Shown: positions 19,985 to 32,862, counted from the stretch's first letter. The stretch is 64,000 bases of DNA from Diphasiastrum complanatum (GCA_029204225.1 CM055092.1:63065300-63129299), one strand, 5' to 3'. Numbers and translations are program-made. Notes: generated by a model from the sequence alone, not told the origin.

Positions 19985-20290
19985 ACAATGCTAGTGACTC
20001 ATCATCATCTGAAGGACCAGTCAGAGGTAGTGCCATGGGATTGGCACTTGTTTGGCATCCAGAGCATGTTGTTCGATTCTAGGAACGACATGGAATATTC
20101 TAAAATATGGCAAGAGGCTCTTGCAATAAGCCAAACACTACATATCACATTGAGAGATTTTTTAAGGTTGGTGCCTCAAGCCAAAGAAGTAATAGCTAAA
20201 ATATTAACCAAGACTAAACCCAAAATCTAACGGGAACCACTAGATTGTGTCGGATTTAAAGAATCAAATAAAATACTCAATGTAAGAGCC
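19985..20290 (+). pseudogene. U-family protein copy 3, C-terminal fragment
   Basis: The frame encodes SEVVPWDWHLFGIQSMLFDS and then QEALAISQTLHITLRDFLRL. It aligns with the C-terminal part of the 44-kb U copy (TVVPYDWHAFLIHELTISI, then GPLLCNFSCTLLE). The shared motif VVPxDWHxFxI is the best anchor. It is sandwiched between the outer ends of two copia LTRs of the same family, D (minus) and C (plus). It ends KTKPKI-stop at 20,230, and homology beyond that is unclear. Confidence 0.45.
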
Positions 20291-20293
20291 ACT

Positions 20294-21448
20294 TGGGAGA
20301 GTGAATGAAGAAACAAAATGTTTCTATTGCCAAAGCCTTGCTAGCTTTCCATCCTAATTTTGACATAAAAGACACATGAAACAAAAATGTTCGCGAACAA
20401 TTTTGCGACACACGACGTGAAATTGTTTCGCGACACAAAATCATTCGTGCTCCACAAAGGACCAAGAAGATCAGCCAAGTACCATGGGATACAAGTATTT
20501 GATCAGATATCATGACATCAGCAGAAGTACTCTAGAACGTGGCTAATCTGTCACTCTTGTAATTCGTGAATAGTTGTAGATGTTTAATCTTTCTGATCTG
20601 GAAGTTACACGATGCGACATGAACAAGTTCGTGAACTATATACTTTCTGCTTGATGCACAATACTGTAAGATGAAAATATATAGAATATATGTCCGCTTG
20701 TGAGTGAGACAATTTTGTAAGAGAATCAGCGGATCCAGAAGTTCGCTAGTAAGCGAAACATTATTCTTGAGAGAATTGTATTTCTCTCACGCCAATGCAT
20801 TGTGTGGATCTATCGCACAATGCTTGAAATCAAAAGATCAATAGATAATATTGTAGCTGTTATGCGCAGATTATTCTAAATGATTGTATGATCTCAAATG
20901 AATATTTGTCTGCTACTATTCGTGTATTCGATTCACTTGTTTATTCAATTCTGCACATTGGTTTGATTTTGTTGAATGCATAATAATCTATAACGTAGAT
21001 CAGTCTTTCTACATTCTGGAGGATTGTAGAAATGATATAGCTGGCAGTGACCAACAATCATACCTAAATTCCACACGAACTGATTTTATTTGCGAATGTT
21101 TTCGCTTCGTGTTTCGCTTCGCAATCACTTGGCTTTAAGCGTAAATCAATTTTAGAGCTCATTAAAGTTTTGTTTAGTTTCGCTTCGTTTCGTCTAGTTT
21201 TGTTTTGTTTCGTTTCGTCTCATTACAGAGCCTGATTGATTTTTTCATGAATTTTTCTCTTTCGTCTAGTTTCACTTCGTTTCGTTGCATTTCATTGCAG
21301 AGCTTGACTAGATTGCGAATACTTCTTGAGCAGAAATTATTCGTGATTAGAACAGTTTTGCGAAATGTTCGCGAATTGTTCGAGAGACTTCTATCAGTTT
21401 GTTACCAGAATTTTATTGGAATTTTTAAAATTTGCACACTTTCCATCA
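20294..21448 (+). repeat. Copia C 5' LTR (~1,155 bp)
   Basis: The right end …CCATCA is set by the PBS. The left end TGGGAGAGTGAATGAAG is inferred from alignment with LTR G (TGAGAGAGAGATGAAG). A TATA-like GAAAATATATAGAATATA lies at 20,673-20,690, matching the position in the LTRs at 1.3 and 55.2 kb. U3 has repeated TCGCGA/GCGACAC words. U5 has CGTTTCGTCTAGTTT-type direct repeats (21,180-21,300). Confidence 0.75.
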
Positions 21449-21449
21449 G

Positions 21450-21461
21450 TGGTATCAGAGC
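21450..21461 (+). other. Primer-binding site of copia C
   Basis: TGGTATCAGAGC, perfect match to the plant initiator-Met-tRNA PBS, one base after the LTR end. Confidence 0.88.
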
Positions 21462-21562
21462 AATCTTGTCATAGTTTGACATAGCCGAAAAGCTATCAGA
21501 TCCAAGAGGCTAAGCATTCAAACAAAGAACCATTAACAAGTGAGAACACAAATTCAGGAGCA

Positions 21563-22480
21563 ATGGCTTCAATAAGCAGCATACAGTCCAAGATTTGTAT
21601 AGTCCTGGATTCATCAAGATCTAACTTCCTAGCATGGAAGGTTAAGACCTCGCTGATACCAAAGGGAGAAGGATTATTCCCCTGGGTGGCACCAAGGAGA
21701 TGCCTACAACAGCAGGCAAGGAGCTATGTGAATGGAGGGGGAAGAATGACAAGGCAGTAGTCTTGTTATCATCATTCATTGAGGATAGCCTGACTCTTGA
21801 CTTGGCTACACTCTCTAAAGAAAAAGAGATGTGGGATACACTATTCACAAGATTTCAGACGAAATCACGCAGTCTGATAACGATGCTTGAAAATAAGCTG
21901 ACAAACCTGTAATGGGATGGCAAAGACCTCACTTTCTTTATTAGTAAGATGAAGGATCTATTCCTTTCACTACACAATTTTGGAAAAAAAAATGCAGTGT
22001 TAGCAGAGAAGCAGCTCACTTATTTGTTGAGAGCCTTACCAAGATCCTTCCAGACAACCAGAACACTACTAGCAAGGATCCTACAATGACACTCGAAAAG
22101 GCAATTGTCGAGATTTGAGAAGAAATTGAGGCTCGAGAGCACCTTGACCAGAAGGATGCTTTTGACTAAGCTCTCTACAACAAGAAGGAGAAGACAAAGA
22201 AACAATTCCAGCCTAAGAGGGAGTCAGATCGAAAGCAGGATCATGATCAGCAAGCAGTAGGAACCAGCAAAGGCAAATGGAAGAATAAAGGAAGGTCGAA
22301 ATAGCAAAGTGGAGACAAGAAGACTTGCGTGAGATGCAAACGCGAAGGACATACTGTCCATTTGTGCTGGTTCAAGCCGAAAATTGAGTGTATCCACTGT
22401 CACAAGAAGGGTCATGCAGCCATGGACTACCGCCTGAACCCAAGAAACAAATCAGCTCAAAGCAGACAGGAGAACAATAA
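21563..22480 (+). pseudogene. Copia C gag with two zinc knuckles
   Basis: Start ATG 21,563: MASISSIQSKICIVLDSSRS, then NFLAWKVKTSLIP. A frame change near 21,690 moves to MPTTAGKELCEWRGKND, DSLTLDLATLSKEKEMWDTL and, after a stop at 21,910, WDGKDLTFFISKMKDLF. The nucleocapsid at 22,325-22,430 has CVRCKREGHTVHLC and, 9 residues later, CIHCHKKGHAAMDY (last Cys lost). Two knuckles in tandem is unusual for copia, where one is typical. Confidence 0.85.
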
Positions 22481-23100
22481 TAGTTCGTCCTATGTCGAGG
22501 AGCCAAAGAGCTCAAAGATGGGCAAAGAAAGATCAAATCATGGTAATTCGACGGCCAATATCTATGCAGACACATGTGCAGTGTCAACACCTAACACACA
22601 AGAGGTAATCCGGGGATTTAGGAGCTACCTCACACTTCGTTACTTCAAGATGAATCATGTCTGATTTCTGAAGTGCAGATCCATCAAGATTTATCGTTCT
22701 TGGAGATGGATCAAAACATCAAGTGAATGGTATTGGTTCACTGTGGCTCAACACAAACGACAGAGGCAGACGACTCGAAGATGTTCTGTTTGTGCCTACA
22801 CTACAACAGGACTTGCTATCAATGGCAAGAATAGCTAATGCAAGGATGCGTGTAACATTCTCAAATGAAGCATGCAATGTTTTTGATGCAAGTACCAGTA
22901 CTCTGATCACACAAGGTAGAAGAAAAGGCAATCTATATCACTTGAAGTACACCTACTTGCAGATCAAGTGCATCAGACTCATGATGATTTGCCAGATACT
23001 CTATGGCATAGGAGACTATGCCAGATGAATTCAATGGCACTATATCAAGCAAGCCATCATGGAGCAATCATAGGGGTGAGCATGTCGAATGTAACCAGTT
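22481..23100 (+). pseudogene. Copia C protease remnant and GAG-pre-integrase
   Basis: The protease region (22,560-22,720) has lost the DSGA active site: where copy D has STLDSGATSHF this copy has STPNTQEVIRG, followed by a stop. The downstream strand FVPTLQQDLLSMARI is recognisable. Pre-integrase ends with TLWHRRLCQMNSMALYQ at 22,990-23,045 after a frame change. Confidence 0.75.
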
Positions 23101-23908
23101 CAATGACTTGTGATGCATGTCTGAAGGGTAAGATGTCACGCACTCCTTTGGTCGACTTCTACAAACGACCAAGATTCTGGAGTTAGTGCATTCTGACATC
23201 TGTGGACCTTTCAATGTGATCTCGGTAGGAGGCTTGAAATATTACATTATCTTTATTGATGATTACAATAAATTTGCTAGAGTCAATTTTATTCACAATA
23301 AATCAAAAGCATTTGACAAACTCACAGAGTATGTGAATTGGGCAGAAAGATGCACTGGTAATAAAGTGAAGCAGATCAAAACAGATCGAGGTGGAGAATA
23401 CATCTCAAATCAATTCACTGATTTCTGTAATGATCGTGGTATCATTCACAGAAAGACTGCATCTTACACACCGCAACACAACGGTGTTGCAAAAAAAAAG
23501 AACATGACTGTAATGGAAGCTACCAGATGCATGTTGGCCTACTCGAAGGCTCCAAAAGTGTTGTGGGCTAAAGCAATAGCTATAGCTGCTTACATTCAGA
23601 ATATGACAGGAAAGTCTGGTATTCCTCACACGACACCACACAAATTATGGTGGGGTAGAAAACCCAATCTGACTCACATCCGTATCTTTGGCTATGCAGC
23701 TTATGCACATATTCCTGATAAACTTCGAAAGAAACTTGATAAGAAAGCAAGACATGAATATCTTGTAGGATATGACAATAATTTGTCATACTACAGAGTC
23801 TGTATGCTAGAGACAAACACAGTGAAGAAAGCTAGAGATGTCAAATTTGATGAGAGCAGAATGATGGCCAACGATGATCCTGTCAGTTATGAAGTTCTCG
23901 AAAGATAG
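23101..23908 (+). pseudogene. Copia C integrase
   Basis: Open frame MHSDICGPFNVISVGG (first Asp), KTDRGGEYISNQF (second Asp) and QHNGVAKKKNMTVMEATRC, where the catalytic Glu of the usual GVAERKN is Lys. C-terminal HIRIFGYAAYAHIPDKLRKK and KARDVKFDESRM follow. The core is otherwise the longest uninterrupted frame in this element (240 codons). Confidence 0.88.
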
Positions 23909-24219
23909 TACTATGATGTGCCAACTATGACAAAGGGAGCAGAGGATGAACACTCAAATGAAGATGTTCGAGTCACATCTCATTCAAGTGATGAATCAGA
24001 CAAAGAAAGATTCGAGAGACAGCTAATTAATATAGTACTTGTAAACCGAAATGGTTCCGGACCTAGCAGAGAAATAAGGGCAAAAGCATTGTAGTTTCAG
24101 GAGGATCTCCTAGAAGGTCGACAAGACAACAAAGAGTGCCAACAAGATATGTGCCAAGCAGCTTAGCTTCTACATCAGAATAGTTCTGTGGATTCACTGG
24201 TGAACCATAGACATTCGAG

Positions 24220-25540
24220 GAAGCAACTGAATGTCCAGAGAAGGACAAATGGATCCAAGCCATAAATGAGGAGATGGAATCCATGACGAAGAACTAGGTA
24301 TGGACGTTGCAGCCATTACCAGATAAGCGAAAGACTGTAAAATGTAAGTGGGCAGACAAGTTGAAGTATGGACCAGATGGAGATGTCTCAAGGTATAAGA
24401 CAAGACTTGTAGCAAAGGGATTTTCTCAGAGATATGGTATTGACTATTCTGAGACCTTCTCTCCTGTCATGAAACATTCATCCCTACATTTACTATTTGC
24501 ATATGCAGCTACTTATGATCTCAGAATTCACATTGTGGACGAGAAGACAACCTTCTTGCATGGTGAGAGAAGAAGTCTACATGGATCAACCCCCAGGCTA
24601 TATCTCGAATTCACTTCCTACTTATGCATGCAGAATGCATAGGAGTATCTACAATCTGAAGTAGTCAGCACAACAATGGTACAAGAAGAAGGATCAAGGC
24701 TTGAAATCCTTAGGATTCAAGCCACTAATGGTTGATTCCAATGTCCATGTAAGAATCACAGATGGGAAGATCATCATTGTAGTTCTGTATGTGGACGATA
24801 CTCTGATACTCTGCAAGAGTGAGAAGCTTATTGTTGAAGTGAAGTATGATATTTCAAAACATTTTGAGATTGTAGACTTGGGAGAAGCCAGATGTTAACT
24901 TGGCTTACAAATTGACAGGGACTATGAGGGAGGTAAATTGTACCTTCATCAGTCCAGATATACCAAAAAATCCTAGAAAATTTCGGGATGCTGAATTGCA
25001 AAGGAGCGAATACTCCAATGCTTGTAGGAACAATACTAACGAATGAAAATTGTTCAAGGACTGAAGAAAAAAGAGAATTGATGCAACTTGCACCATACAA
25101 GAAGCTAATCGGATCGTTGATGTACCTTGCAGATAACACACGTCCTAACATTGCTTATGTTATGTTCCAGATGAGCCAATTCTGTACAAATCCAGTCTCG
25201 ACTCATTGGAAGATTGCAAAACAAATTTTGCAATATCTTCAATTAACAAAAGATTTTGGTTTGTGTTATTCTCGTGATGCAGGGTTCCAGATGCTTTCCT
25301 ATAGTAATGCTAACTGGGCATCTCTCAAGGACGACTACAAAAGTGTCTCAAGAGGATGCACCATCACGTCAGGAGCAGCAATTCTCTGAGTCAGGAGTAG
25401 CAATTCTCTGGGTCAGCAAGAAGCAGACCATTGTGGCTCAGTCATCCTACGAAGCAAAGTACATAGCAGCATCAAAGATGGCCAATGAAATAATTTGGCT
25501 CAAACAGTTCTTTGATGAACTGAGCGATGTTAGAATTTAG
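24220..25540 (+). pseudogene. Copia C RT and RNase H
   Basis: RT fingers CKWADKLKYGPDGDVSRYK and AKGFSQRYGIDYSETFSPV. A broken stretch follows at 24,560-24,690, then intact YVDD (VVLYVDDTLILCKSE) at 24,787. Linker YKKLIGSLMYLADNTRPNIA at about 25,100. RNase H has WVSKKQTIVAQSSYEAKYIA and MANEIIWLKQFFDEL. Stops occur at about 24,299, 24,640, 24,897, 24,975 and 25,388. A short duplicated segment at 25,370-25,400 ('GAGCAGCAATTCTCTG' / 'GAGTAGCAATTCTCTG') adds 24 bp to RNase H. Confidence 0.85.
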
Positions 25541-26400
25541 CAGTTTTCACATGGTTTTTGATGTAATTTGGCATGACATCTCCTAAATTATAGGAGTTAG
25601 GTCCTAGATTGTAAGAATCTAGAAGGTCAACACAAAACACCAATGGATGATGTGGCAAACTTGATAGATCTTATCCAAAGTGGATATGGATAAGTACAAT
25701 GAGTCTGCATTTTTTTCATCGCAAATATTAATTGCATCAATGGTTCCTCTTGGTCTCCGATTATGTGTAGCCATTATTCGAAAATACGAGTACGCAAGCT
25801 GAGATCAGAGAGAATGTAGAGATTGCGAGGTAAACTTAAGAATGACAAGAAAATGAGAGATAGAATGAAGAAAATGAGAGGTATACCTATGAATGACAAG
25901 AAGTTCCTTAATTACAAGGATTAGTTAACCATAGTTTATGAATATTGATGTCAAATCAACCTCGAGTGAACAATGACGGGCAACATAAGAGTATGCGGGC
26001 AATAACTGTGGTCCAATCACAAACGGTTTGTTCTGCCCGGTGGGATATTTGAAAATCACGAAAATTTGGCCGGGAAAGTTAAATACAATTTTCGTCTGTC
26101 AACCACTGTTACAGTTTGTCACAGATGGACACCATTCATTGGGACACATAAGCGTTGAAAGTGTGCAAAGTCAAAAATAGCATCTTGACAAAGGGCCCAT
26201 TTTGAGTTCTAATATCCAACATTCCATATTACTGGCAAGCATACTTGGCTCTCAAGAGTACTCATGTCCATGGCTAGAGATACATCTTAGCTCAAACATG
26301 CTCATACCATCTGCCCACTCCCCGTCCACAAGCATGGTCCATGCTTGGATTTGTGATATGAGGCATCCTAAGGTGCTAACAGGTTGGAGGCCCCTACTTG
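25541..26400. other. No gene seen
   Basis: Sequence after the broken end of copia C. It starts TGTTAGAATTTAGCAG, which resembles an LTR terminus but has no partner here. No domain is recognised. Confidence 0.4.
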
Positions 26401-26404
26401 TCTC

Positions 26405-26870
26405 TTGTCATGGTGGTACCAAAGAAAATTACAACAAATATAAAATCTGCCAAAGTCTTTTAAATATTCCATAAGGAGGTTGTAGAATCTGACCAATATA
26501 AGTTGGATACATTTCAAAATATAGCCAAGTCTTGATGGGGTGTGAGGACTAATTTAAGACTTCCTTTACGATTGACTAGGAAGTTTGTGCTTATCGAAAA
26601 TGCCTTTTATACTATGTAATACCTCATTCACATTTCAATGATGAGCGTAGTTATGTGGAATTTTTTAGACTTATCTTAGAAGTCTCCATTGATGACTTTT
26701 GTGCCTATAACAACACCATCGATCATGTAAATCAACTTAGGGAGACACTCGAAAGATGCCAATACACTACTTTATCACTCCACCAAGTAAAGTGCTACTT
26801 TGGAAATGACAAAAGGAGCCCTCCTAGGTCAATAAACGTCAATCAAAGGACTTAGATGATTTTACTATGA
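26405..26870 (+). pseudogene. Ty3/gypsy RT fragment, heavily degraded
   Basis: VMVVPKKIT near 26,406-26,432 matches the gypsy RT entry motif. At 26,680-26,820 the frame has VSIDDFCAYNNTIDHVNQLR and ETLERCQYTTLSLHQVKCYF, the palm and following helix (usual FLDDF…). The xDD pair is retained. Everything between is shifted and stopped. Confidence 0.65.
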
Positions 26871-27501
26871 TAAATCAAGTGTAGTCAAAGGTGAGAACAA
26901 TGTCGAATGACACTTGCATAATGAAGTCCATCTTTCGATACTTTTGTGAAATTTTTTCACCTAATTGAAAACTTCAAACTTCAGTGCGAGGAATTTAAGT
27001 CCATTATATGGGGGGATATTATGCCCATGTAGAAGGACTAGAGGTGTGTGTCCAAAGTTTGGTAGTAGTTTGACAATTTTTGCACATGGCCAATGTAGTG
27101 TGCAATACCAAAAAATCTAGCAAGATGAAAATGCTAAATTTGTTTTTATAAGAAAGTGGCAACTTTACTAAAGAGCATTTCTACTTAATGGTGGTTTCAC
27201 TTGGAGTGGGGAGTAAAGTCCAAAAGGCCCAAATACTTTACTTTGATTGGTGGAGCCACTCCAAGAGGCCTTCCAACCATTTCACAAGGGGTGAGAGTTG
27301 CCCCTAGGTGGCATTGAGAGGTGCCAACCTAGGGTAACCCAACATACTAGCTAGGGGAGTACCTTGGGCGTCTTGGAGTATTGGGGGGTAAGTGGTGAGC
27401 CCTTGCTCTCCCCTCCAATAAAAACCATAGATTCTTTATCTAATTATCTACTTTGACTTTAGACAATAAATGTTTTGCCCTCCAAATGAAAGGGCCTTTC
27501 A

Positions 27502-27503
<2 letters not shown>
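26871..27503. other. No gene seen
   Basis: Possible continuation of the gypsy fragment is too degraded to call. The part from 27,150 to 27,430 shows no domain on either strand. Confidence 0.4.

Positions 27504-27587
<84 letters not shown>
27504..27587 (+). repeat. (CT)42 microsatellite
   Basis: 84 bp of uninterrupted CT dinucleotides. Confidence 0.97.
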
Positions 27588-27589
<2 letters not shown>

Positions 27590-27710
27590 GTCCATGACCA
27601 GTACATAGGATACAATATACTCCTAGTCTTGAATACACGGTATTCTAGTGCAACAAGCTGTTAGTTATGCCACATCATACTGGACGTGACCCGAAAGTAA
27701 CTAATACTCT

Positions 27711-28100
27711 TGTGAGGCCCAGAACACACTAAATGGAGTTCAGACAAGGTATGAGATAGTGTATGCATGTGTAGAGTTGTCATTAGCAATTCTATGAATA
27801 GTTGGTCCATGTTAGGACTCTATTATAGGTGAATCTATGTATAGGGAACTTAGGGCTATGCATGGCTATGTGCCCAGGATGCTTTTGGCATTATATATTG
27901 GGTCCAACCTCGCCCTACTCCTCATTATGGTTGTGGATCATTGCCAGGCTCTCACTCTACATTCATGTTTCTTGTTCCTTGGCTTGGGGGTGAGGCTTCT
28001 AGAGTTTGATTGGATGCTTCTACTTGGTTGGGTGGTTTCTCCATAGTGTGTTATCATTGTGTTTGTGATTTGTAAGCAGGATCTAAGGAGCTTCCCTTAT
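27711..28100 (+). repeat. Probable Ty3/gypsy 5' LTR (ends approximate)
   Basis: The right end is constrained by the PBS at 28,103. The left end TGTGAGGCCCAGAAC at 27,711 is a guess from typical LTR starts. No second copy exists in the window, so the boundary is unproven. The 69- and 103-residue open frames over this stretch and the leader (27,837-28,370) are not considered genes. Confidence 0.4.
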
Positions 28101-28102
28101 AG

Positions 28103-28114
28103 TGGTATCAGAGC
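28103..28114 (+). other. Primer-binding site of the 28-kb gypsy element
   Basis: TGGTATCAGAGC, followed by AAGGC. About 1.7 kb upstream of a gypsy gag start on the same strand. Confidence 0.8.
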
Positions 28115-29830
28115 AAGGCTTACAAGTTTGGAGAGGTGGTGCTTTTTCATGGAGCTTGTTGGTAATCAACTAGTATTCTCATCCAAGGAGAGGAGCAAGG
28201 TTGCAAGTTGGTGGATCTTCCCAATTTTCAATTTGCATGATCCATATCTCTCTCAAATTCATTGTGGTTTATGGAGAATTGTGCTAGGAAATCAATTTTT
28301 GGTGTCATTTTGGAGTTTTAGCATGTGTAGCTCAAAACTAGTTATGGATCTGAAATTTCCAGCAAGTTAATTCACTTTGAAGTAGTTGAAATTCAGGTTG
28401 CATGTTGGATCTTCTCATGTATTTGGATTCTAGGCTCTTTTGTGGCCAAATTTGGCTTGTTTTCCATGATTTTGGCACAAAATTGAGGGTAGAATTCAAA
28501 ATCCAGCAAGCTCAGATCAATTGGTTGGTTATAACTCTATATTTTGGATTGCATGTGGATTTGGAAAACGTTCTTGCCATTAAATTCCAATTGGGCATGG
28601 TGAAAAAACCTAGAAAGGGCTAAAATTCATGATTTTTGCTTGTTTTTTCATGAAATTGGATGGTAGGAGGTGGTTGAACATCAATGGAAGCTGGGAAAAG
28701 ATAAAGCATAGTCTTTTGAAGCTGTCCTAGAAGTTAGAGCCAAAAATTATAGCAATTGGGTTTGTAGGAAGTCAAAAATTGTCAAAAATTGACCAATTTT
28801 GGTGAATTTTGGGGGGTGGATTTCCCTAAATCCATAAGGGGATCATTTTGGATTTTTTACAGCATGATTTGTATTCCTTTTTTACCTTTACTATCATACC
28901 TATAAATTGATGGGTAGAGGCGTATGTTTCAATTCCATCAAGTTTGTAGCAATTTTGACTTCTAGAAATCAAGAATTCATGTTTCTCAGCCCATACTACT
29001 TCATAGGATCTGTATGAAGGCTTCATGGAACTCTTAGAGACCATTTAAGACTATTTGGATCATCACTTTTAGGCCTTGAAAAAGTGTGCTCTCCTATAGG
29101 TTATTTGGATGTTCTGAACTCGCACGTGTAAATCCTAGGTAGCAGGCTAACATGGGAGTGTCTTGTTCACTAGATCTCCCTCTGTACTAAGCTTTATAGC
29201 ACCCAATTTGGTGTCCTGTAGCCAAAGATATGATCATCTAAAGTTTTGCAATTTTGTGAGCAAAATTGGTAGAATTTCGAATTGTTCTAATTACATGCAT
29301 GTCAATTTCCTATTTTGAGGTACTGTGCTTGCATGGAATTTCTGCATGTTGATTCTCAGATTGATTTTGACATGCATGAGTGGTTTAGATATGTTTTGAG
29401 TGGTTATACGCATGTACTCTGACTGTTAGATACAAAACTGGGTTTTATAGCTGACAATTTCCGTGGAACTTGATTTTACGTAAAATTCCGTAATTGTAAA
29501 AAATCAGTTTAATGTCGCATGTCTTGCATGCCTAATAGACATAGAATCGAACAGTGAATCGAATTTTTGATTTTGATTGCTTAGTAACTGACAGTGGTTT
29601 TTTGACGAACTTTTAGAAAATATAAAATTTATAGTAAAAAAAAAATTATTTAAAAGTGTGAAAACTAAATTTTTTTAATTTTGTCCAGTTTCTTGTTAGT
29701 ATCTATGAAATTGACTAAAAATAGTCATTTGACCATGCTAGAGTCAATTTCAGTCAGTTTTTTGGTGAACTGTACTTCACTATGAGTTAATCTGATATTA
29801 ACTAAATTTAGTAATTTCTAGGATAGATAT
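28115..29830 (+). other. Long untranslated leader of the gypsy element
   Basis: 1.7 kb between PBS and gag ATG with no conserved coding domain. Long leaders of this kind occur in some plant gypsy lineages. It repeats AAATTTGG/TTGGTTTT-like words but no clear tandem array. Confidence 0.45.
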
Positions 29831-30625
<795 letters not shown>

Positions 30626-32109
30626 CATTAATCCAATGTGGTTCTCCTTGTATGATATAGTTCCTCAAGTGATACAAGCATTGTGTATTCTCTCTCCGCC
30701 ATCTCTTTATAATGGATTGAATCTCTGCTGCATGTTTTAATGACTCACAACGCCTTGCTCTCTCACACATCATTATTCATCTATATCCCTCTAGTGGCTT
30801 CTTTGTCACCTTTTCCAATCATTTCCTTTTCTTTCCAGCTAGCTTCGCCCACTTTATCAAATGATTTGCATGCCCAAGTTCATATAATGAAACATTTAAT
30901 CAAACTCGTTGCATGTTATCTGAGTTTCGCCTTTTGGCACTGCACGTTATAATCTCACACATGGTCTTTGCATAGATGAGACAAGTGGACTCAAGCTGCA
31001 CCCACTTCTTTGCCATTTCCTTTTGCTTAGAAATCAAATGACTTGGTTTTTCTCATAGTGCTTCTTTTACCACTAACTAAATTCAAAGTATAACAAGAAT
31101 ATGACTTGTCTTCAGACCATAAAACTATCTTCACATCAAATTTTGTGAGACAATAATGAATGCACCGAAGGGAATAGAAATCCAATGTTTAGCCCTTGTT
31201 TCATTGGTGTGAAGCCACATACAAATTGTTAATAGGTCATCTTGGTAGTAAAATGTTAGATGATAAACACTAGTGTTTTTTATATTTGTCATAGAAATAA
31301 ATCTACATGCACGTGATCCACATTACTTTCATAGGAATATAAGCTTGCAATTGAGCAAATATTGTATTTTCAAATCACTTGAGCTTTATTAAGGTTCCTA
31401 ACAATGATTGCCAAGATGGTAGCTTTTCTTTTATATTGGCACTGGATGCATGTTTTCCTGAATTTTGAGCCAGAACCCATTCAGTTTTGAAGCTTTAGGA
31501 CAATAATGTCTCCATTTTACAATGCATATAGTAGATTGAGTATGCTTTAGTATCTACAATCTTTTGCAAAGATTTGTTTGAGACTGGCACATCACTCAAA
31601 GTGTTTATTTTCTGGATAAATTTTGATAAAATCCTTATCATGGATGACCTTGTGTTCTGACATCATTTTCTGAGCATATTTACTGATCAAGGCTGACATA
31701 GCTCCAAAGAAAAAGTGGGATTTGAAGAGGAGATAAAACTAAAAGTGGGTTTTCACAGATTCTTGATGCTATGCAAGATTCTGTACTGCACTGGCATCCG
31801 AAACATGAGATATTTGCCTGATCTAGAATTTTTTTCCTTCTGAATTTTGGATTTAAAACAAAAAAAACAAAGCCTTTGATCAGAAAAAAGTGAAGCATCA
31901 GACTTATTGGATCACAGATCACAACTTTAAGATATATGTACTTGGCAGCTCCGCAATGGATGCTCCCAGATTCTGTAAACTCTGCAAGCCACGTGGAACC
32001 TATGCATTGGCGGTTGGCCAGCTTCCGTACATAAGCAGGTCTGCCAGCAGTGCACACGGTGCACCCAACTATGAGGTGTACGGAACTACGCATGGTACGG
32101 AATAGAATT

Positions 32110-32460
32110 TGTTTGATATAGAAATAAAATGGTCGGTCCTGTTCTGACATGGAAGACAGTGGAAAAGCGATTCCGCTTCCACTTCTGCTTCCACTGCCAA
32201 AGCCTGCAACATCGGCGCCTGCTTTTTGGAAGCTGCCTCATGCTTCTCAGTGTGCCGGTGGTACTACCGGAGGCACAACCCAACGGGAAACCGGCGGCTG
32301 CGCGGCTCCGCCACACGAACCCTGAAAGCAACGTCCTGCTCGTCTGACATTCCCGTTGTGGACCCCGCGTCGCTGCTGGACGCGCACCCGGTGGCGACGA
32401 AGCCGCTGACACACATCCCTCGCCGGGACCGGTGGTAGCCACCTCATGCGGCTGTCGTCA
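32110..32460 (+). other. GC-rich island with an exon-like open frame
   Basis: This block is markedly richer in G+C than the AT-rich surroundings, with CpG-containing words (CGGCGGCTGCGCGGCTCCGC). One plus-strand frame is open from about 32,148 to TAG 32,438 with G/C-biased third positions (RRLRGSATRTLKATSCSSDI, then DPASLLDAHPVATKPL). It has no ATG. Two other frames are also open for 58-72 codons, so the coding frame is uncertain. Candidate captured host-gene exon. Confidence 0.35.
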
Positions 32461-32862
32461 GCCACATTTGAAGGGACTCGTTCATTAAAAAAAAAAAAAA
32501 AACCTTCATCTTCTATGTTTTTGTGGGGTAAGCATGGACATGAAACACAAATTGCAATCCGGTTCACATGGTGGGTGGAAGGGCTCTTTAAACTTCCTGT
32601 TTTTATTAATAAAAGATGGAGAAACCCATCGGAGGTCAAAGGAATGCATGTAGAAAGTGAAAGGCCATAAGGCGAATTGAGATACTGTACAACTATAACA
32701 AAGCAACAATCTCACACAATATCTACATAAAGCCTACTGCTTGATGTAAGTCGCTAGTTAAGACAATTGAAAGTTTAGGTAGTGCAGGAAGCTGTGAAGT
32801 AGCCGTTCCTGCAACTACGGCATGCCGAAGTATTGCAAGTGCCTGAGTGCATTGTAAAGTCA

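Larger units (their letters stand above)
20294..25540 (+). mobile_element. Ty1/copia element C (5' LTR to RNase H, 3' LTR missing)
   Basis: Plus-strand copia: 5' LTR 20,294-21,448, PBS 21,450-21,461, gag from 21,563, protease remnant, integrase, RT and RNase H ending at about 25,535 (…LKQFFDELSD), where unrelated sequence begins. Numerous stops and frameshifts. Same family as D, G and J. Confidence 0.88.

Noticed and set aside
27837-28623. Consecutive plus-strand ORFs of 69, 103 and 73 codons
   Set aside because: They overlap the gypsy LTR, PBS and leader, share no frame, and show no domain. Treated as chance.
31680-32150. 156-codon minus-strand ORF with an ATG
   Set aside because: Unusually long for AT-rich DNA, but composition is not gene-like, it overlaps the GC-rich island on the other strand, and no domain is recognised. 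Mentioned only within the spacer entry.
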